Part shown: one piece after another, positions 26,211 through 35,153 of the stretch
Layout of the letters: each line of letters begins with the position of its first letter
Numbering within the stretch: the first letter of the stretch is position 1
Assembly (NCBI RefSeq): GCF_052065755.1
Contig: NZ_JBQHTK010000001.1
Span: 310,001 to 374,000 of the forward strand
Length of the DNA: 64,000 nucleotides
Source of the DNA: Allocoprococcus sp004560705
Lineage (GTDB): Bacteria > Bacillota > Clostridia > Lachnospirales > Lachnospiraceae
Direction: 5' to 3'
Made by a program: the position numbers and the translations under genes
The notes under the pieces: generated by a model
What the model saw: only the letters and a program-made list of their open reading frames with translations
What the model was told of the DNA's origin: nothing
Database searches by the model: none

Positions 26211-27146
26211 CTAGTTCTTCAATTTCATCGGTAATCCTACTTTATCTTCCCAGGCAGCAAAAATCTTCTTGATCACCGCCGTACCAATCTTAGAAATAAA
26301 AACAAGCTGTGACTTTTCCTGGGGTTCATATGGTGCATAATCAATTTTCTTTCCAACAACATCTACTTTCTGCCATCCTTCCTCCTGCACTTGGAAGAAT
26401 CCTTTGATTCTGTGCACATCCGGTGACATCGTTCTGAGGAATTCATCCAGACTTTCCTTCGCGACCTCACCTTCAAATTCCATATAAAGTGTCTTCGGTT
26501 TCGTTTCAACAGAATTTGTCGTCTCTTCACACTCTGCCCACTGATATTTCAGCAGATCTTGATTCAGAAAATCCAGACTCAAATTACCATTTTCACTTTG
26601 TACAATCGGACATACCGGATTGATTTCCCGAATTTTTCCACAGATTTCCATGATTTTCTGTTCATCCGACAAGTCTGTTTTTGTAAGAACCGCCAGGTTA
26701 CAATGTTTCAACTGACGATCTACCGTCTCCTGATCAACAATCTGATCCATAAAATTCACACAATCAACCAGGCAGATGGTTCCCTGAAAATCATACACAT
26801 CTCCGCCTGCCGTGATTCTTACCGCCTCCAGAATTTCTTCCAGATTAGACGGATCTCCAAATCCGGAACTTTCTACAAAAAGGTAATCAAACGCTTCCTT
26901 TGCCATTTCTGTCAAAGCCTGTACGAATGAAAGCTTCAGACAACTACAGAAAATCGATCCGCGCGTAAGCTCAACCATTTTGATATCATCATCTCTTAAA
27001 ACGGTTCCGTCAATACTCAGCTTCCCCAATTCATTCTGAATGATTCCTGTTCGTTTTCCTTCCAGTTTTTCCAATATTTTCTGCAATACCGTAGTTTTCC
27101 CGGATCCTAAAAATCCGGTCAGAATGTACAATTTTGTTTTCCCCAT
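26211..27146 (-). CDS. CobW/P47K-family GTP-binding protein
   Basis: 311-aa COG0523-type GTPase. P-loop GFLGSGKTT near residue 12, an ENELGKLSIDG-like switch (QNELGKLSIDG), ESSGFGDPSN and LTKTDLSD as guanine specificity. The canonical GCxCC metal motif is replaced by GSIFCSCLK, leaving only C-x-C. The C-terminal CobW domain holds VHRIKGFFQV. Family members load Zn, Ni or cobalamin proteins; the altered motif suggests a different metal or corrinoid-protein activation role, which is inference. Confidence 0.85.
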   Translation of the reverse strand: MGKTKLYILTGFLGSGKTTVLQKILEKLEGKRTGIIQNELGKLSIDGTVLRDDDIKMVELTRGSIFCSCLKLSFVQALTEMAKEAFDYLFVESSGFGDPSNLEEILEAVRITAGGDVYDFQGTICLVDCVNFMDQIVDQETVDRQLKHCNLAVLTKTDLSDEQKIMEICGKIREINPVCPIVQSENGNLSLDFLNQDLLKYQWAECEETTNSVETKPKTLYMEFEGEVAKESLDEFLRTMSPDVHRIKGFFQVQEEGWQKVDVVGKKIDYAPYEPQEKSQLVFISKIGTAVIKKIFAAWEDKVGLPMKLKN

Positions 27147-27393
27147 TTTCCTTTACACTACCTTTCTTTTTATTAGTTATACAGATTATCCTGCCAGTTT
27201 GTTCTTATACTCTCATTCTCACATTGAAGCATTTCTATACATTAGTTTATCACATACATAGAATCTTTTCAATATGATTAGAAAAAAAGAAAGCCCATGA
27301 TTGACTTTCCTTTTTTTCCTGTGTAATATCTTTATAGTAACTATGATTCTTTAACTCTGCCATCTGACGGCATACTTGAAAGGAGATTTATCC

Positions 27394-27576
27394 ATGACTA
27401 AAGCAAGCTGCTGCGATACCTGCACTTATTACATCTATGATGACGATTATGAATGTTACACCTGTGACCGGAATCTGGATGAGGACGAGATGGTGCGTTT
27501 TATGACAGACCACAGCTATCAGTGTCCTTATTATCGTTGTGGTGATGAATATCGCGTCGTACGCAAACAGATGTAA
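27394..27576 (+). CDS. DUF6472-type cysteine-rich small protein
   Basis: 60-aa acidic protein with eight cysteines in paired motifs (SCCDTCTYY, ECYTCDRNLDEDEM, QCPYYRCGDEY), a pattern I recognise as DUF6472 and common in Lachnospiraceae. Likely a small zinc-binding protein of unknown role. The ATG at 27394 follows AAAGGAGAT; the in-frame TTG at 27376 lies before that site. The TAA is directly followed by the stop codon of the convergent transporter gene. Confidence 0.85.
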   Translation: MTKASCCDTCTYYIYDDDYECYTCDRNLDEDEMVRFMTDHSYQCPYYRCGDEYRVVRKQM

Positions 27577-28515
27577 CTATTCTTTTTCCGGTTTTGTCCA
27601 ATTTACAATAAAAATACCTGCACATACCAGAACCAGTGCAATCCCCCCACTCATTCCAAACGCACTTCCTTCTCCCAGAATCAATGCCGAAAGAATTACT
27701 CCGAATACCGGATTGGTAAATCCGAAAATTGACACTTTAGAAACCGGATTATATTTCAGAAGAATTCCCCACAATGTGTAAGCGACTGCCGAAATCAGTG
27801 CCATATAAAGGAGGAGCATCCCGCCTTTTACGCTAACCGCCGTAAGACGGCCTCCCGCCGCAGTCGCTCCTGCCACCATAATGATTCCACCAAGCAGAAA
27901 CTGATATCCGCTTAGCATAACCGGATTCTCCGTCTGAGAATATTTCTTGATCAACACTGAGGAAAACGCATAAGCGAGTGCGGAAATAAATACAAATCCA
28001 TCCCCCATCAGGTTAAAGCTCATACTCACATCGTTTCCGCTCAAGTTAATAATCACCACTCCTGCAAAGCCGATCATGCATCCGATTATTTTCTTTGCAT
28101 CCAGTTTCTCCATGCGGAACAACATGCTGGATACAAGAATCGACAAAAACACATTGGACGCCTCTACGATAGACCCCTTCACACCTGTTGTGTGTGCAAG
28201 CCCCACGTAGAAGAAGAAATACTGCAGTACCGTCTGAAGCAGGGAAATCTTGATGATCTTTGCGATTGCTGTTCTTCCCGGCTTCAGGAATGTTCTCTGG
28301 AGAACGGCTCCAAACAGAATCACGAGCACCCCTGCCAGTGTAAATCTGCATCCCGCAAACAATATTTGTGCCGCCGTATCAGTCGAATCCACCTGAAACA
28401 ACTTATATCCAACTTTGATACATGGAAATGCGCTTCCCCATAACAGACAACAGATCATGGCAAGCAGGCATACTACCCATGTCTTTCTCATTGTACTTTC
28501 TTTTAATTTCATCAT
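27577..28515 (-). CDS. EamA/DMT-family transporter
   Basis: About 312-aa inner-membrane protein with ten hydrophobic helices in two EamA repeats (LWGSAFPCIKVGYKL in the first, PVMLSGYQFLLGG and NPVFGVILSALILGE in the second). Probably exports a metabolite or amino acid. The start among clustered Met codons is uncertain; ATG 28515 has TAAGGA about 10 nt upstream, and 28491 or 28524 remain possible. It is convergent with DUF6472 with no intergenic base. Confidence 0.88.
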   Translation of the reverse strand: MMKLKESTMRKTWVVCLLAMICCLLWGSAFPCIKVGYKLFQVDSTDTAAQILFAGCRFTLAGVLVILFGAVLQRTFLKPGRTAIAKIIKISLLQTVLQYFFFYVGLAHTTGVKGSIVEASNVFLSILVSSMLFRMEKLDAKKIIGCMIGFAGVVIINLSGNDVSMSFNLMGDGFVFISALAYAFSSVLIKKYSQTENPVMLSGYQFLLGGIIMVAGATAAGGRLTAVSVKGGMLLLYMALISAVAYTLWGILLKYNPVSKVSIFGFTNPVFGVILSALILGEGSAFGMSGGIALVLVCAGIFIVNWTKPEKE

Positions 28516-28548
28516 GCTTTTCATTCCTTATCCATCAAAATTTTTGAA

Positions 28549-28571
28549 AGCCGGAAGTAAAACTCCCGGCT
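28549..28571 (-). terminator. hairpin after the PHP gene
   Basis: Minus-strand AGCCGGGAGTT/ACTTCCGGCT hairpin followed by TTCAAAAATTTTG; a modest terminator between the PHP gene and eamA. Confidence 0.55.
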
Positions 28572-28657
28572 TCTCTTCGTTTTTCTATTCATTTTTTATC
28601 ATACCACAGAATTCTATGACTTTCAACGCAAAGCAAAAATGTACGAAAATAAATTTT

Positions 28658-29341
28658 CTATCCTGCACAAGCCACAGACGACTGATCTCGGATTACAAAC
28701 GGCGCGTCAATCGGACTTTCCATATCCCAGAGATGATAACTGCCGTTTGCATAATAAGCCGGACGGCATTTTCTTTCTTTTACTTGTTTCACCAGCTCTT
28801 CAACCGTCTGAATTTTTTCCGGGAAAAATGTCGCATAAAGTCCCAACTTCTCCGGTACATGACAATCACTAGAACCAATCGTTGCCAGTCCCAGCATTCT
28901 GGCGTACTCCGCAGCCTTTTTATTCGCATCATAGAGCGTACTTCCATTCAGCACTTCTACTCCGTCCAAACCATGAACCAACTTCAGATTCTCTTCCAGT
29001 CCGCGATTGTTATTTCGGAACGGATGTGCAGAAAAGCACATTCCCCCCTGCTCCTTTACCATAGTAATAAATTCCTGAGCCGGAATTCTTTCCCTGGGAT
29101 ACTCCTTTATTCCCATTGCCACAATATCTCCCTGAAGCGAGAAAAATTCAATACCCGTAAAAATCGGAAAACCCGTCTTTTCTGAATACTCTTCCGCAAA
29201 GTCCCGGATTCCCATATTATCATGATCTGTAATACAGATTGCATCCAGACCTCTTGCTTTCGCCAATTCCACCATAATCTCCAGCTTAAGAAAACTGTCT
29301 CCCGAATATCTCATCTCATGCATATGCATATCAATTAACAT
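28658..29341 (-). CDS. PHP-domain phosphoesterase
   Basis: 227-aa metal-dependent PHP protein. Metal-ligand motifs are in order: DMHMHEMRYSGDS (residues 3-15), ITDHDNMG, GIEFF, SAHPFR and SSDCHVPE. The ATG at 29341, behind TATGGAGGG, places the first motif right at the N-terminus as is usual; the 35 residues upstream do not look coding. Stand-alone PHP proteins include histidinol phosphatase and TrpH-type 5'-3' exonucleases; the length and GxxxTDHD pattern lean to the TrpH-like side. Confidence 0.85.
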   Translation of the reverse strand: MLIDMHMHEMRYSGDSFLKLEIMVELAKARGLDAICITDHDNMGIRDFAEEYSEKTGFPIFTGIEFFSLQGDIVAMGIKEYPRERIPAQEFITMVKEQGGMCFSAHPFRNNNRGLEENLKLVHGLDGVEVLNGSTLYDANKKAAEYARMLGLATIGSSDCHVPEKLGLYATFFPEKIQTVEELVKQVKERKCRPAYYANGSYHLWDMESPIDAPFVIRDQSSVACAG

Positions 29342-29488
29342 CTGGTTCCCTCCATATTTACCGCCAATAAATATTCGTTGTTTCCGCATAATTACTAAGC
29401 TAATCTTAGCACGAAACCATGCAGCCTTGCTAATTGATATTTGCAATATATTTCCTTCACATATTGATATTCTCTATAATTCAGTTTT

Positions 29489-30703
29489 CTACCGCATCAA
29501 CTCTGTCAATCTTTCACAGAGTCCATCCCACGACACTGCTTCCAGTCCTTCTTTCTGTGGGAGCGGCATACTCTTCGCTTTCAAAATAGCATCCGCCAGA
29601 TTTTTTTCAAATTCAGGAAGGTCTTCTTCCAACGGCTCATCTTCATTCACCATACAAGGAGGTTCTACAAAAACAGTGCCATTCCCCGGTATATTCCTAT
29701 CCAGCCACGGCCGAATTCCAGGGAGATCCGTACACACTGTATGCAGACCACACGCCAGTGCCTCAATCACAACAAGCGGAAGTCCCTCATAGAACGAAGG
29801 CAGTACAAAAATATCGCTTCGATTCAGTTCTGCGGCAAGTTCTCTTTGTGCAAGTTTTCCCAGAAATCTTATCTGGCAGGGACATTCCTCCGCCACCTTA
29901 AGAATCGTACGGAATTCCTCCTCATCTCCATAGCCTCCCGCCAGAACCAGTTCCACGTCTCTTCCTGTTTTTTTCAACTTCTCGTCCACCCTGTCCATGG
30001 ATCGGATCAGACTTTTTACTCCCTTTTTCTCAGAAATCTTCCCGGCAAAAATAATTCGTACTTTGTCTTCTTTTTTCTGTTTCTTACGTTCCTCATCAAT
30101 GCAGAATATCTCACTGTTATACCCGGTTCCAACCACCTCAATCAGCTCCGGATGACAGCCGTAACACTCACAAATTTCCCAGCTCTGCTCCTGATGTAAA
30201 GCAAAAATACCATCCAGCTTTCGGATCTGTTCCCGAATATATTCTCTCTCCCATGCATTTTTCTTAATCTGCCGGATATCTGACCCATGCGCAATTCCAT
30301 ATACCCGGATGCCCGGACAGATTTCCCTGGCCATTGCTGTCAGGAAATACAAATGATGGCATAAAATTACATCCGGTCTGAATTTCTTCACTGCATAACG
30401 TATCTGACTGCGAAATGTTCTCATAAACTGCTCTGTCATCACATCCGTCATATCAGAATATCTGGTGCTTTTATACGGCATCTCGTCTGACATGCCCGCA
30501 ATTGGGAACGGCAGATCGCCAGATTCAAAGTATACCGGAAAGCATTCTACACCGTCAGGAAAACGCATCGTATCTTTCCTTCCAATTCCGGCTATGACAG
30601 CCTGCTCATGTCCCATTTTTTCAAATCCCCTCACCAGCTCTGTCAGATAGATACCACTTCCGGTACTATCGGGCTTCTGAGCGGTAACGCTTAATATTCT
30701 CAT
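29489..30703 (-). CDS. GT4-family glycosyltransferase
   Basis: 404-aa GT-B enzyme. N-terminal Rossmann half with SGIYLTELVRGFEKMGHE, central VIFAGKISEKKGVKSLIRSMD, and the C-terminal donor-binding motif PSFYEGLPLVVIEALACG (the E-x7-E signature of retaining GT4). No membrane segment or signal peptide, so it would act at the cytosolic face on a lipid or glycan acceptor. No polysaccharide cluster surrounds it, so donor and acceptor are unknown. Confidence 0.9.
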   Translation of the reverse strand: MRILSVTAQKPDSTGSGIYLTELVRGFEKMGHEQAVIAGIGRKDTMRFPDGVECFPVYFESGDLPFPIAGMSDEMPYKSTRYSDMTDVMTEQFMRTFRSQIRYAVKKFRPDVILCHHLYFLTAMAREICPGIRVYGIAHGSDIRQIKKNAWEREYIREQIRKLDGIFALHQEQSWEICECYGCHPELIEVVGTGYNSEIFCIDEERKKQKKEDKVRIIFAGKISEKKGVKSLIRSMDRVDEKLKKTGRDVELVLAGGYGDEEEFRTILKVAEECPCQIRFLGKLAQRELAAELNRSDIFVLPSFYEGLPLVVIEALACGLHTVCTDLPGIRPWLDRNIPGNGTVFVEPPCMVNEDEPLEEDLPEFEKNLADAILKAKSMPLPQKEGLEAVSWDGLCERLTELMR

Positions 30704-30728
30704 ATCATCATTCTCTCCTGCATCCGAT

Positions 30729-31532
30729 TTATGACAGCATCATTCTATCATTTGCGAATTCGCCGCCACTTACTTCTTCGAACTTAGCCAGCAAATCTGA
30801 TACATGCAATTTCTTTTTCTCTTCTCCTGAAACATCGTAGATGATCTTACCTTCATGCATCATGATCAGTCTGTTTCCATGTGCAATAGCATCTTTCATA
30901 TTATGTGTGACCATCATTGCGGTCAACTGATGTTCCTGAATGATTTTATCTGAAATAGCAAGCACTTTCGCTGCCGTCTTTGGATCCAGCGCCGCTGTAT
31001 GCTCATCAAGAAGAAGTAGTTTCGGCTTCTTAAGAGACGCCATCAACAAAGTAATCGCCTGTCTCTGACCACCTGAAAGAAGTCCCACTTTACTATTCAG
31101 TCTTTCTTCCAGCCCCAGGTCCAGCTCACGAAGTGCCTCTTTGTAGCTTTCTCTTTCTTTTCTGGTAATGCCCCAGCCAAGCCCTCTTCGTTCTCCGCGC
31201 CTTGCAGCAATTGCCATATTTTCCTCGATCGACATCGTTGCCGCAGTACCAGTCATCGGATCTTGGAACACTCTTCCGAGATAAATTGCACGTTTATGTT
31301 CAGAAAGCTTTGTAATATCCACGCCATCGATAATAATCTTCCCTTTATCCACACTCCAGACACCCGCGATTGCATTCAATGTTGTGGATTTTCCGGCACC
31401 ATTTCCACCAATAACAGTAACAAAATCTCCGGGATTCAGATTCAGATTCACTCCATCAAGCGCCACCTTCTCATTGATCGTTCCCGGGTTAAAAGTCTTA
31501 TGTATATCCTGAATTTCAAGTAAATATCCCAT
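30729..31532 (-). CDS. ABC transporter ATP-binding protein (TrpZ-like)
   Basis: 267-aa ATPase of the PF04392-type importer encoded just upstream. Walker A VIGGNGAGKSTT, Q-loop FQDPMTGTAA, signature LLSGGQRQ and Walker B LLLLDEHTAALDP. The ATG at 31532 overlaps the permease TAA by one base (TAATG), so translation is coupled; the longer ORF reading starts inside the permease gene. Probable amino-acid uptake (tryptophan/tyrosine group) by family. Confidence 0.9.
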   Translation of the reverse strand: MGYLLEIQDIHKTFNPGTINEKVALDGVNLNLNPGDFVTVIGGNGAGKSTTLNAIAGVWSVDKGKIIIDGVDITKLSEHKRAIYLGRVFQDPMTGTAATMSIEENMAIAARRGERRGLGWGITRKERESYKEALRELDLGLEERLNSKVGLLSGGQRQAITLLMASLKKPKLLLLDEHTAALDPKTAAKVLAISDKIIQEHQLTAMMVTHNMKDAIAHGNRLIMMHEGKIIYDVSGEEKKKLHVSDLLAKFEEVSGGEFANDRMMLS

Positions 31533-32473
31533 TACATTGTCCTCCGTTTCTGTAAGTACTTTTCCTTCATGTAAGGAATCGCAAGGAAGCATGCAACTAC
31601 AACTGCAGAGAACAGTTTCATGTAATCTGACGGCATCTTCAGCCAGAGTACAAAGGCGATTACAATATAATAAATAATTGCACCAACAAATACTGCGCCA
31701 AGAGTCAAAGCAAATGCGATTTTCTTTCCTGAACAGAATTTACCGAAAAGTACTTCGCTGATAATAACTGCTGCCAGACCAATTACGATTGCTCCACGTC
31801 CCATATTGACATCGGCAGCGCCCTGATACTGAGCATATATTCCACCGCTGAGTCCCACAAGTCCATTGGAGATCATAAGTGCCAGAACTTTGTTGAACCC
31901 AGTATTGATTCCCTGAGCTCGTGCCATCTGCTGGTTGCATCCGGTTGCACGGATGGACGCTCCGAGTTCTGTCCCAAAGAACCAGTAAATAACAGCAATC
32001 AGTAAAACAGCCCAAATCAGCAATTTCAGAAAGAAATAACCCCTTCCTTCTCCGGTAACATATCGAAGAGATGCCACCAGATCATACTGCATAACATTGA
32101 TTGCCTGATTCGATTTACCCATGATTCCGAGATTGACCGAATACAAACTGATCTGAGTCAGAATACTGGCCAGGATTCCCGGAATTCCGAATACGGTGTG
32201 CAGTATCCCTGTAACAAATCCTGCAGCCATTCCCGCAAGAAAAGCAAAAGCAAGTGCCAGTGCCGGATCCATGCCGCCGCGGATCAACATAACAGCCACC
32301 GCTCCTCCTGTTGCAAGGGATCCATCTACCGTCAAATCCGCGAAATCAAGGATCCGGTATGTAATATACACTCCAAGTGCCATAATTCCCCAAATGACTC
32401 CCTGCGCAATATTTCCTGGAAGTGCACGCACAAGAGACATTGGATCAAGAGATGCAAAATACGTTGTTACCAT
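31532..32473 (-). CDS. ABC transporter permease (TrpY-like, BPD_transp_2 family)
   Basis: 313-aa membrane protein with about eight hydrophobic segments, LivH-like fold. Recognisable pieces are GIMALGVYITYRILDFADLTVDGS and GASIRATGCNQQMARAQGIN, typical for the permease paired with PF04392 binding proteins. Partner of the following ATPase and the preceding lipoprotein. It is likely transcribed from the promoter before the SBP gene. Confidence 0.9.
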   Translation of the reverse strand: MVTTYFASLDPMSLVRALPGNIAQGVIWGIMALGVYITYRILDFADLTVDGSLATGGAVAVMLIRGGMDPALALAFAFLAGMAAGFVTGILHTVFGIPGILASILTQISLYSVNLGIMGKSNQAINVMQYDLVASLRYVTGEGRGYFFLKLLIWAVLLIAVIYWFFGTELGASIRATGCNQQMARAQGINTGFNKVLALMISNGLVGLSGGIYAQYQGAADVNMGRGAIVIGLAAVIISEVLFGKFCSGKKIAFALTLGAVFVGAIIYYIVIAFVLWLKMPSDYMKLFSAVVVACFLAIPYMKEKYLQKRRTM

Positions 32474-32629
32474 GTCTTCTTCCTTTCTTTTTGCCTCCTT
32501 TCCTCAAAATCTACAGAAATTCAGCTTGTAATGATTTATTTCCATTTCCCAAGAAAGGACTGTCCCTCCAAACCCACTTGTTCAGAGAGGCAGCCCTGTC
32601 CGGAAATCAGATTCCGTTATTCTCAAAAA

Positions 32630-33625
32630 CTATTCTTCAATTGCTTCGTATCCTTCCGGAATCTCGATGCCAAGTTCTTCGCAAATCGTAGGATTGTACA
32701 TCTTGGTTACTTCCGGAGCTGTTTCAATTTCCATCGTTGATATATCAGCGCCATTTACCAGAACCTCGTAAGCCATCTCACCAGCTCTGTATCCGATATC
32801 ATAATAGCTGATAGACAGAGTTGCGATACCGCACCCTGAACAGATTCCCTGTTCTCCAGCAATGATCGGCTTCTTAGCCGGCAGGCAGATGTTATTAATT
32901 ACTTCTGTATTTCCAGCCATTGTATTATCTGTTGGAATGTAAAGTGCATCACATTCAGAAATTGCTGAATTGACGACAGATTGAATCTCATTCGAATCTG
33001 CTGCTGTAAATTCTTTACATTCAATTCCTTCTTCTTTCATAGCTTCCGTAAATAATTTTGCCTGATATGCAGAGTTCGGTTCCGCTGAGCAAAAAAGAAT
33101 TCCAACTGTCTTTGCATCCGGTAAGAGCTCAACCAGCATCTTAGCCTGTTCATCAATCGGAGCCAGGTCGCATGTTCCGGAAATGTTCATTCCTGTAGAT
33201 CCACTCCAGTCCTTAATATCAAGAGCTGTTGCATAGTCTGTTACAGATGTTCCCAGAATCGGAATACTGTCCGTTGCTGCCGCTGCACACTGAAGTGCTG
33301 TTGTTGCGTTTGCAAGAATCAGATCTACATTATCAGCAACAAAGTTATTTGCAATCGTAGCACAGTTAGCCTGCTCGCCCTGTCCATTCTGAACATCAAA
33401 GGTCACATTGTCTTTACCAAACTTTTCTTCACAGGCATCTTTGAATCCCTGTGTTGCCTGGTCCAATGCCGGATGTTCCAACTGCTGACAAATACCAATC
33501 TTATAAACCTTTGCGGAATCTCCTGATGATTCTGCTTCACTTGTCGTTGACTTGCCGTCGCATGCAACAAGTGCCAGTGTCATTACAGTTGCAAGAAACA
33601 CTGCTAATGCTTTCTTCATTTTCAT
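32630..33625 (-). CDS. ABC transporter substrate-binding lipoprotein (TrpX-like)
   Basis: 331 aa from ATG 33625 (CAGGAGGCAATATT upstream). A lipoprotein signal MKMKKALAVFLATVMTLALVAC gives acylation at Cys22. The mature part has the two-lobed PF04392 fold (YKIGICQQLEHPALDQA, NATTALQCAAAATDSIPILGTSV, EQGICSGCGIATLSISYYDIGY). This family takes up tryptophan, tyrosine or related compounds in streptococci; no T-box leader is visible here, so the ligand is uncertain. Confidence 0.9.
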   Translation of the reverse strand: MKMKKALAVFLATVMTLALVACDGKSTTSEAESSGDSAKVYKIGICQQLEHPALDQATQGFKDACEEKFGKDNVTFDVQNGQGEQANCATIANNFVADNVDLILANATTALQCAAAATDSIPILGTSVTDYATALDIKDWSGSTGMNISGTCDLAPIDEQAKMLVELLPDAKTVGILFCSAEPNSAYQAKLFTEAMKEEGIECKEFTAADSNEIQSVVNSAISECDALYIPTDNTMAGNTEVINNICLPAKKPIIAGEQGICSGCGIATLSISYYDIGYRAGEMAYEVLVNGADISTMEIETAPEVTKMYNPTICEELGIEIPEGYEAIEE

Positions 33626-33705
33626 AATATTGCCTCCTGTCATTTGTCTTACTTTGTCAGAGTAAAACCGTCGCACTTTAACGCGCTAAATTTTTCACGT
33701 GTCTG

Positions 33706-33734
33706 ATTATACAACTTTTTACTGATTTAGTCAA
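33706..33734 (-). promoter_or_regulatory. promoter of the TrpXYZ-like operon
   Basis: TTGACT (33734 to 33729), 17 nt, TATAAT (33711 to 33706), about 80 nt before the SBP start. The leader is too short for a T-box. Confidence 0.88.
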
Positions 33735-33846
33735 GATATTTTGCCGGCCCCCATCTATAACTGTCAGCCCTCATGGCCAGAGAACAACTATTTTCAGATA
33801 ATAAAAAGTCGCAACCCCTTGACTATTCAAAGAATCACGACTAAAC

Positions 33847-33926
33847 TGCGGATGACAGGAATCGAACCTGCACGGTTGCCCACCAGATCCTAAGTCTGGC
33901 GCGTCTGCCAGTTCCGCCACATCCGC
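33847..33926 (-). tRNA. tRNA-Leu(TAG)
   Basis: 80-nt tRNA, acceptor GCGGATG/CATCCGC, anticodon loop CTTAGGA between CCAGA and TCTGG, short class II variable arm GGGCAACC. Last tRNA of the seven-gene cluster. CCA not encoded. Confidence 0.95.
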
Positions 33927-34000
33927 ATAATCTTGAATCCACTCGCTTTCCTCTAAATCGAACTGGATTATTAATCCGGAAATCATTTCTTTCCGACTCA

Positions 34001-34073
34001 TGAGCGTGCGGGGATTCGAACCCCGGACAACTTGATTAAAAGTCAAGTGCTCTACCGACTGAGCTACACGCCC
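34001..34073 (-). tRNA. tRNA-Lys(TTT)
   Basis: 73-nt tRNA, anticodon loop CTTTTAA between CTTGA and TCAAG, T-arm CGGGGTTCGAATCCCCG. The 75 nt between it and tRNA-Leu hold no other gene. Confidence 0.96.
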
Positions 34074-34077
34074 TTAC

Positions 34078-34149
34078 CTGGGCCAGTTGGATTCGAACCA
34101 ACGAATGCAGGAGTCAAAGTCCTGTGCCTTACCGCTTGGCGATGACCCA
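34078..34149 (-). tRNA. tRNA-Gln(TTG)
   Basis: 72-nt tRNA, acceptor TGGGTCA/TGGCCCA with discriminator G, anticodon loop CTTTGAC. Only 4 nt precede tRNA-Lys. Confidence 0.95.
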
Positions 34150-34219
34150 ATAAAATCCCATTTAATAAAAAAAATGCCAGCATCTCTGCTTGCCTTTTTT
34201 TACCCTCTATAAATGGAAG

Positions 34220-34294
34220 GGTGGATACAGGGATTCGAACCCTGGGCCTCCAGAGCCACAATCTGGCGCGCTAACCAACTGCGCTATACCCACC
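34220..34294 (-). tRNA. tRNA-His(GTG)
   Basis: 75 nt counting the extra 5' G (G-1) opposite discriminator C that marks tRNA-His; anticodon loop TTGTGGC. Confidence 0.95.
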
Positions 34295-34300
34295 ATAAAA

Positions 34301-34374
<74 letters not shown>

Positions 34375-34390
34375 ATATGGCATTCAGCCA

Positions 34391-34461
34391 AGCGGGTGAT
34401 GGGAATCGAACCCACGTATCCAGCTTGGAAGGCTGGTGTTCTACCATTGAACTACACCCGC
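34391..34461 (-). tRNA. tRNA-Gly(TCC)
   Basis: 71-nt tRNA, anticodon loop CTTCCAA between CCAGC and GCTGG, acceptor GCGGGTG/CACCCGC. Confidence 0.95.
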
Positions 34462-34469
34462 ATAACCTA

Positions 34470-34544
34470 TCGGGGTGACAGGATTCGAACCTGCGACCTC
34501 CTGGTCCCAAACCAGGCGCTCTAGCCAAGCTGAGCCACACCCCG
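34470..34544 (-). tRNA. tRNA-Pro(TGG)
   Basis: 75-nt tRNA, anticodon loop TTTGGGA between CCTGG and CCAGG, acceptor CGGGGTG/CACCCCG. First gene of the cluster. Confidence 0.95.
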
Positions 34545-34603
34545 ATAACACTTCGCATGATTCATCATTTGCGATCAACATCACTACCCGTGACGCAAGA
34601 ATT

Positions 34604-34632
34604 ATTATATAATATGTTTTCTCGCTTGTCAA
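34604..34632 (-). promoter_or_regulatory. strong promoter of the tRNA operon
   Basis: Consensus TTGACA (34632 to 34627), exactly 17 nt, consensus TATAAT (34609 to 34604), 60 nt before tRNA-Pro. Confidence 0.93.
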
Positions 34633-34667
34633 CAATAATTTTTATTATTTTTCAATATTTTTTACAG

Positions 34668-35153
34668 TTATTTATCCAGATATTTAATCTCGCATTTCAC
34701 ATCACAATCCGGTTCGATCTCCATCATAATATAACTGCCTTTTCTTCCTTCCTGCCGAGGATAAGAAAGGCTTCCCGGATTCAAGACAATCATGCCGTCA
34801 ATCATTTCCAGAAACGGCTTATGCGTATGTCCAAACATGACAATATCTGCATTTCTCATTTTCCCCTCTTCGATGATCCGCTCCGGGCCCAATGATACAT
34901 AATAATAATGCCCATGTGTCATAAACGCTTTTTTAGTACCGAACACAACCTCCATTTCTCTGAGATTATCAGAGAAAAAATCATTATTTCCCGCAAGCAC
35001 GTATGCCGGGCATCCACAAACTGCTTCTATGTAATCTTCGCCACCTTCGGTATCGCCAAGATGAACCAGCGCATCAATCTTTCCCGCTTCTTTTAATGCC
35101 TTGTCAAACGCTGAATGTCTTCCATGTGTATCACTCACAATCAGAATTTTCAT
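34668..35153 (-). CDS. YfcE/MJ0936-type metallophosphoesterase
   Basis: 161-aa calcineurin-like phosphodiesterase with the five metal motifs: SDTHGRH, HLGDTEG, AGNNDF, THGHYY and FGHTHKP. Its ATG overlaps the rdgB TGA (ATGA). The rlmL-rdgB-yfcE order suggests RNA/nucleotide housekeeping; the physiological substrate of this family is unsettled. Confidence 0.92.
   Translation of the reverse strand: MKILIVSDTHGRHSAFDKALKEAGKIDALVHLGDTEGGEDYIEAVCGCPAYVLAGNNDFFSDNLREMEVVFGTKKAFMTHGHYYYVSLGPERIIEEGKMRNADIVMFGHTHKPFLEMIDGMIVLNPGSLSYPRQEGRKGSYIMMEIEPDCDVKCEIKYLDK

Noticed and set aside
33626..33734. T-box or other riboswitch before the TrpX-like gene
   Set aside because: The leader is only about 75 nt and lacks the T-box sequence and antiterminator fold.
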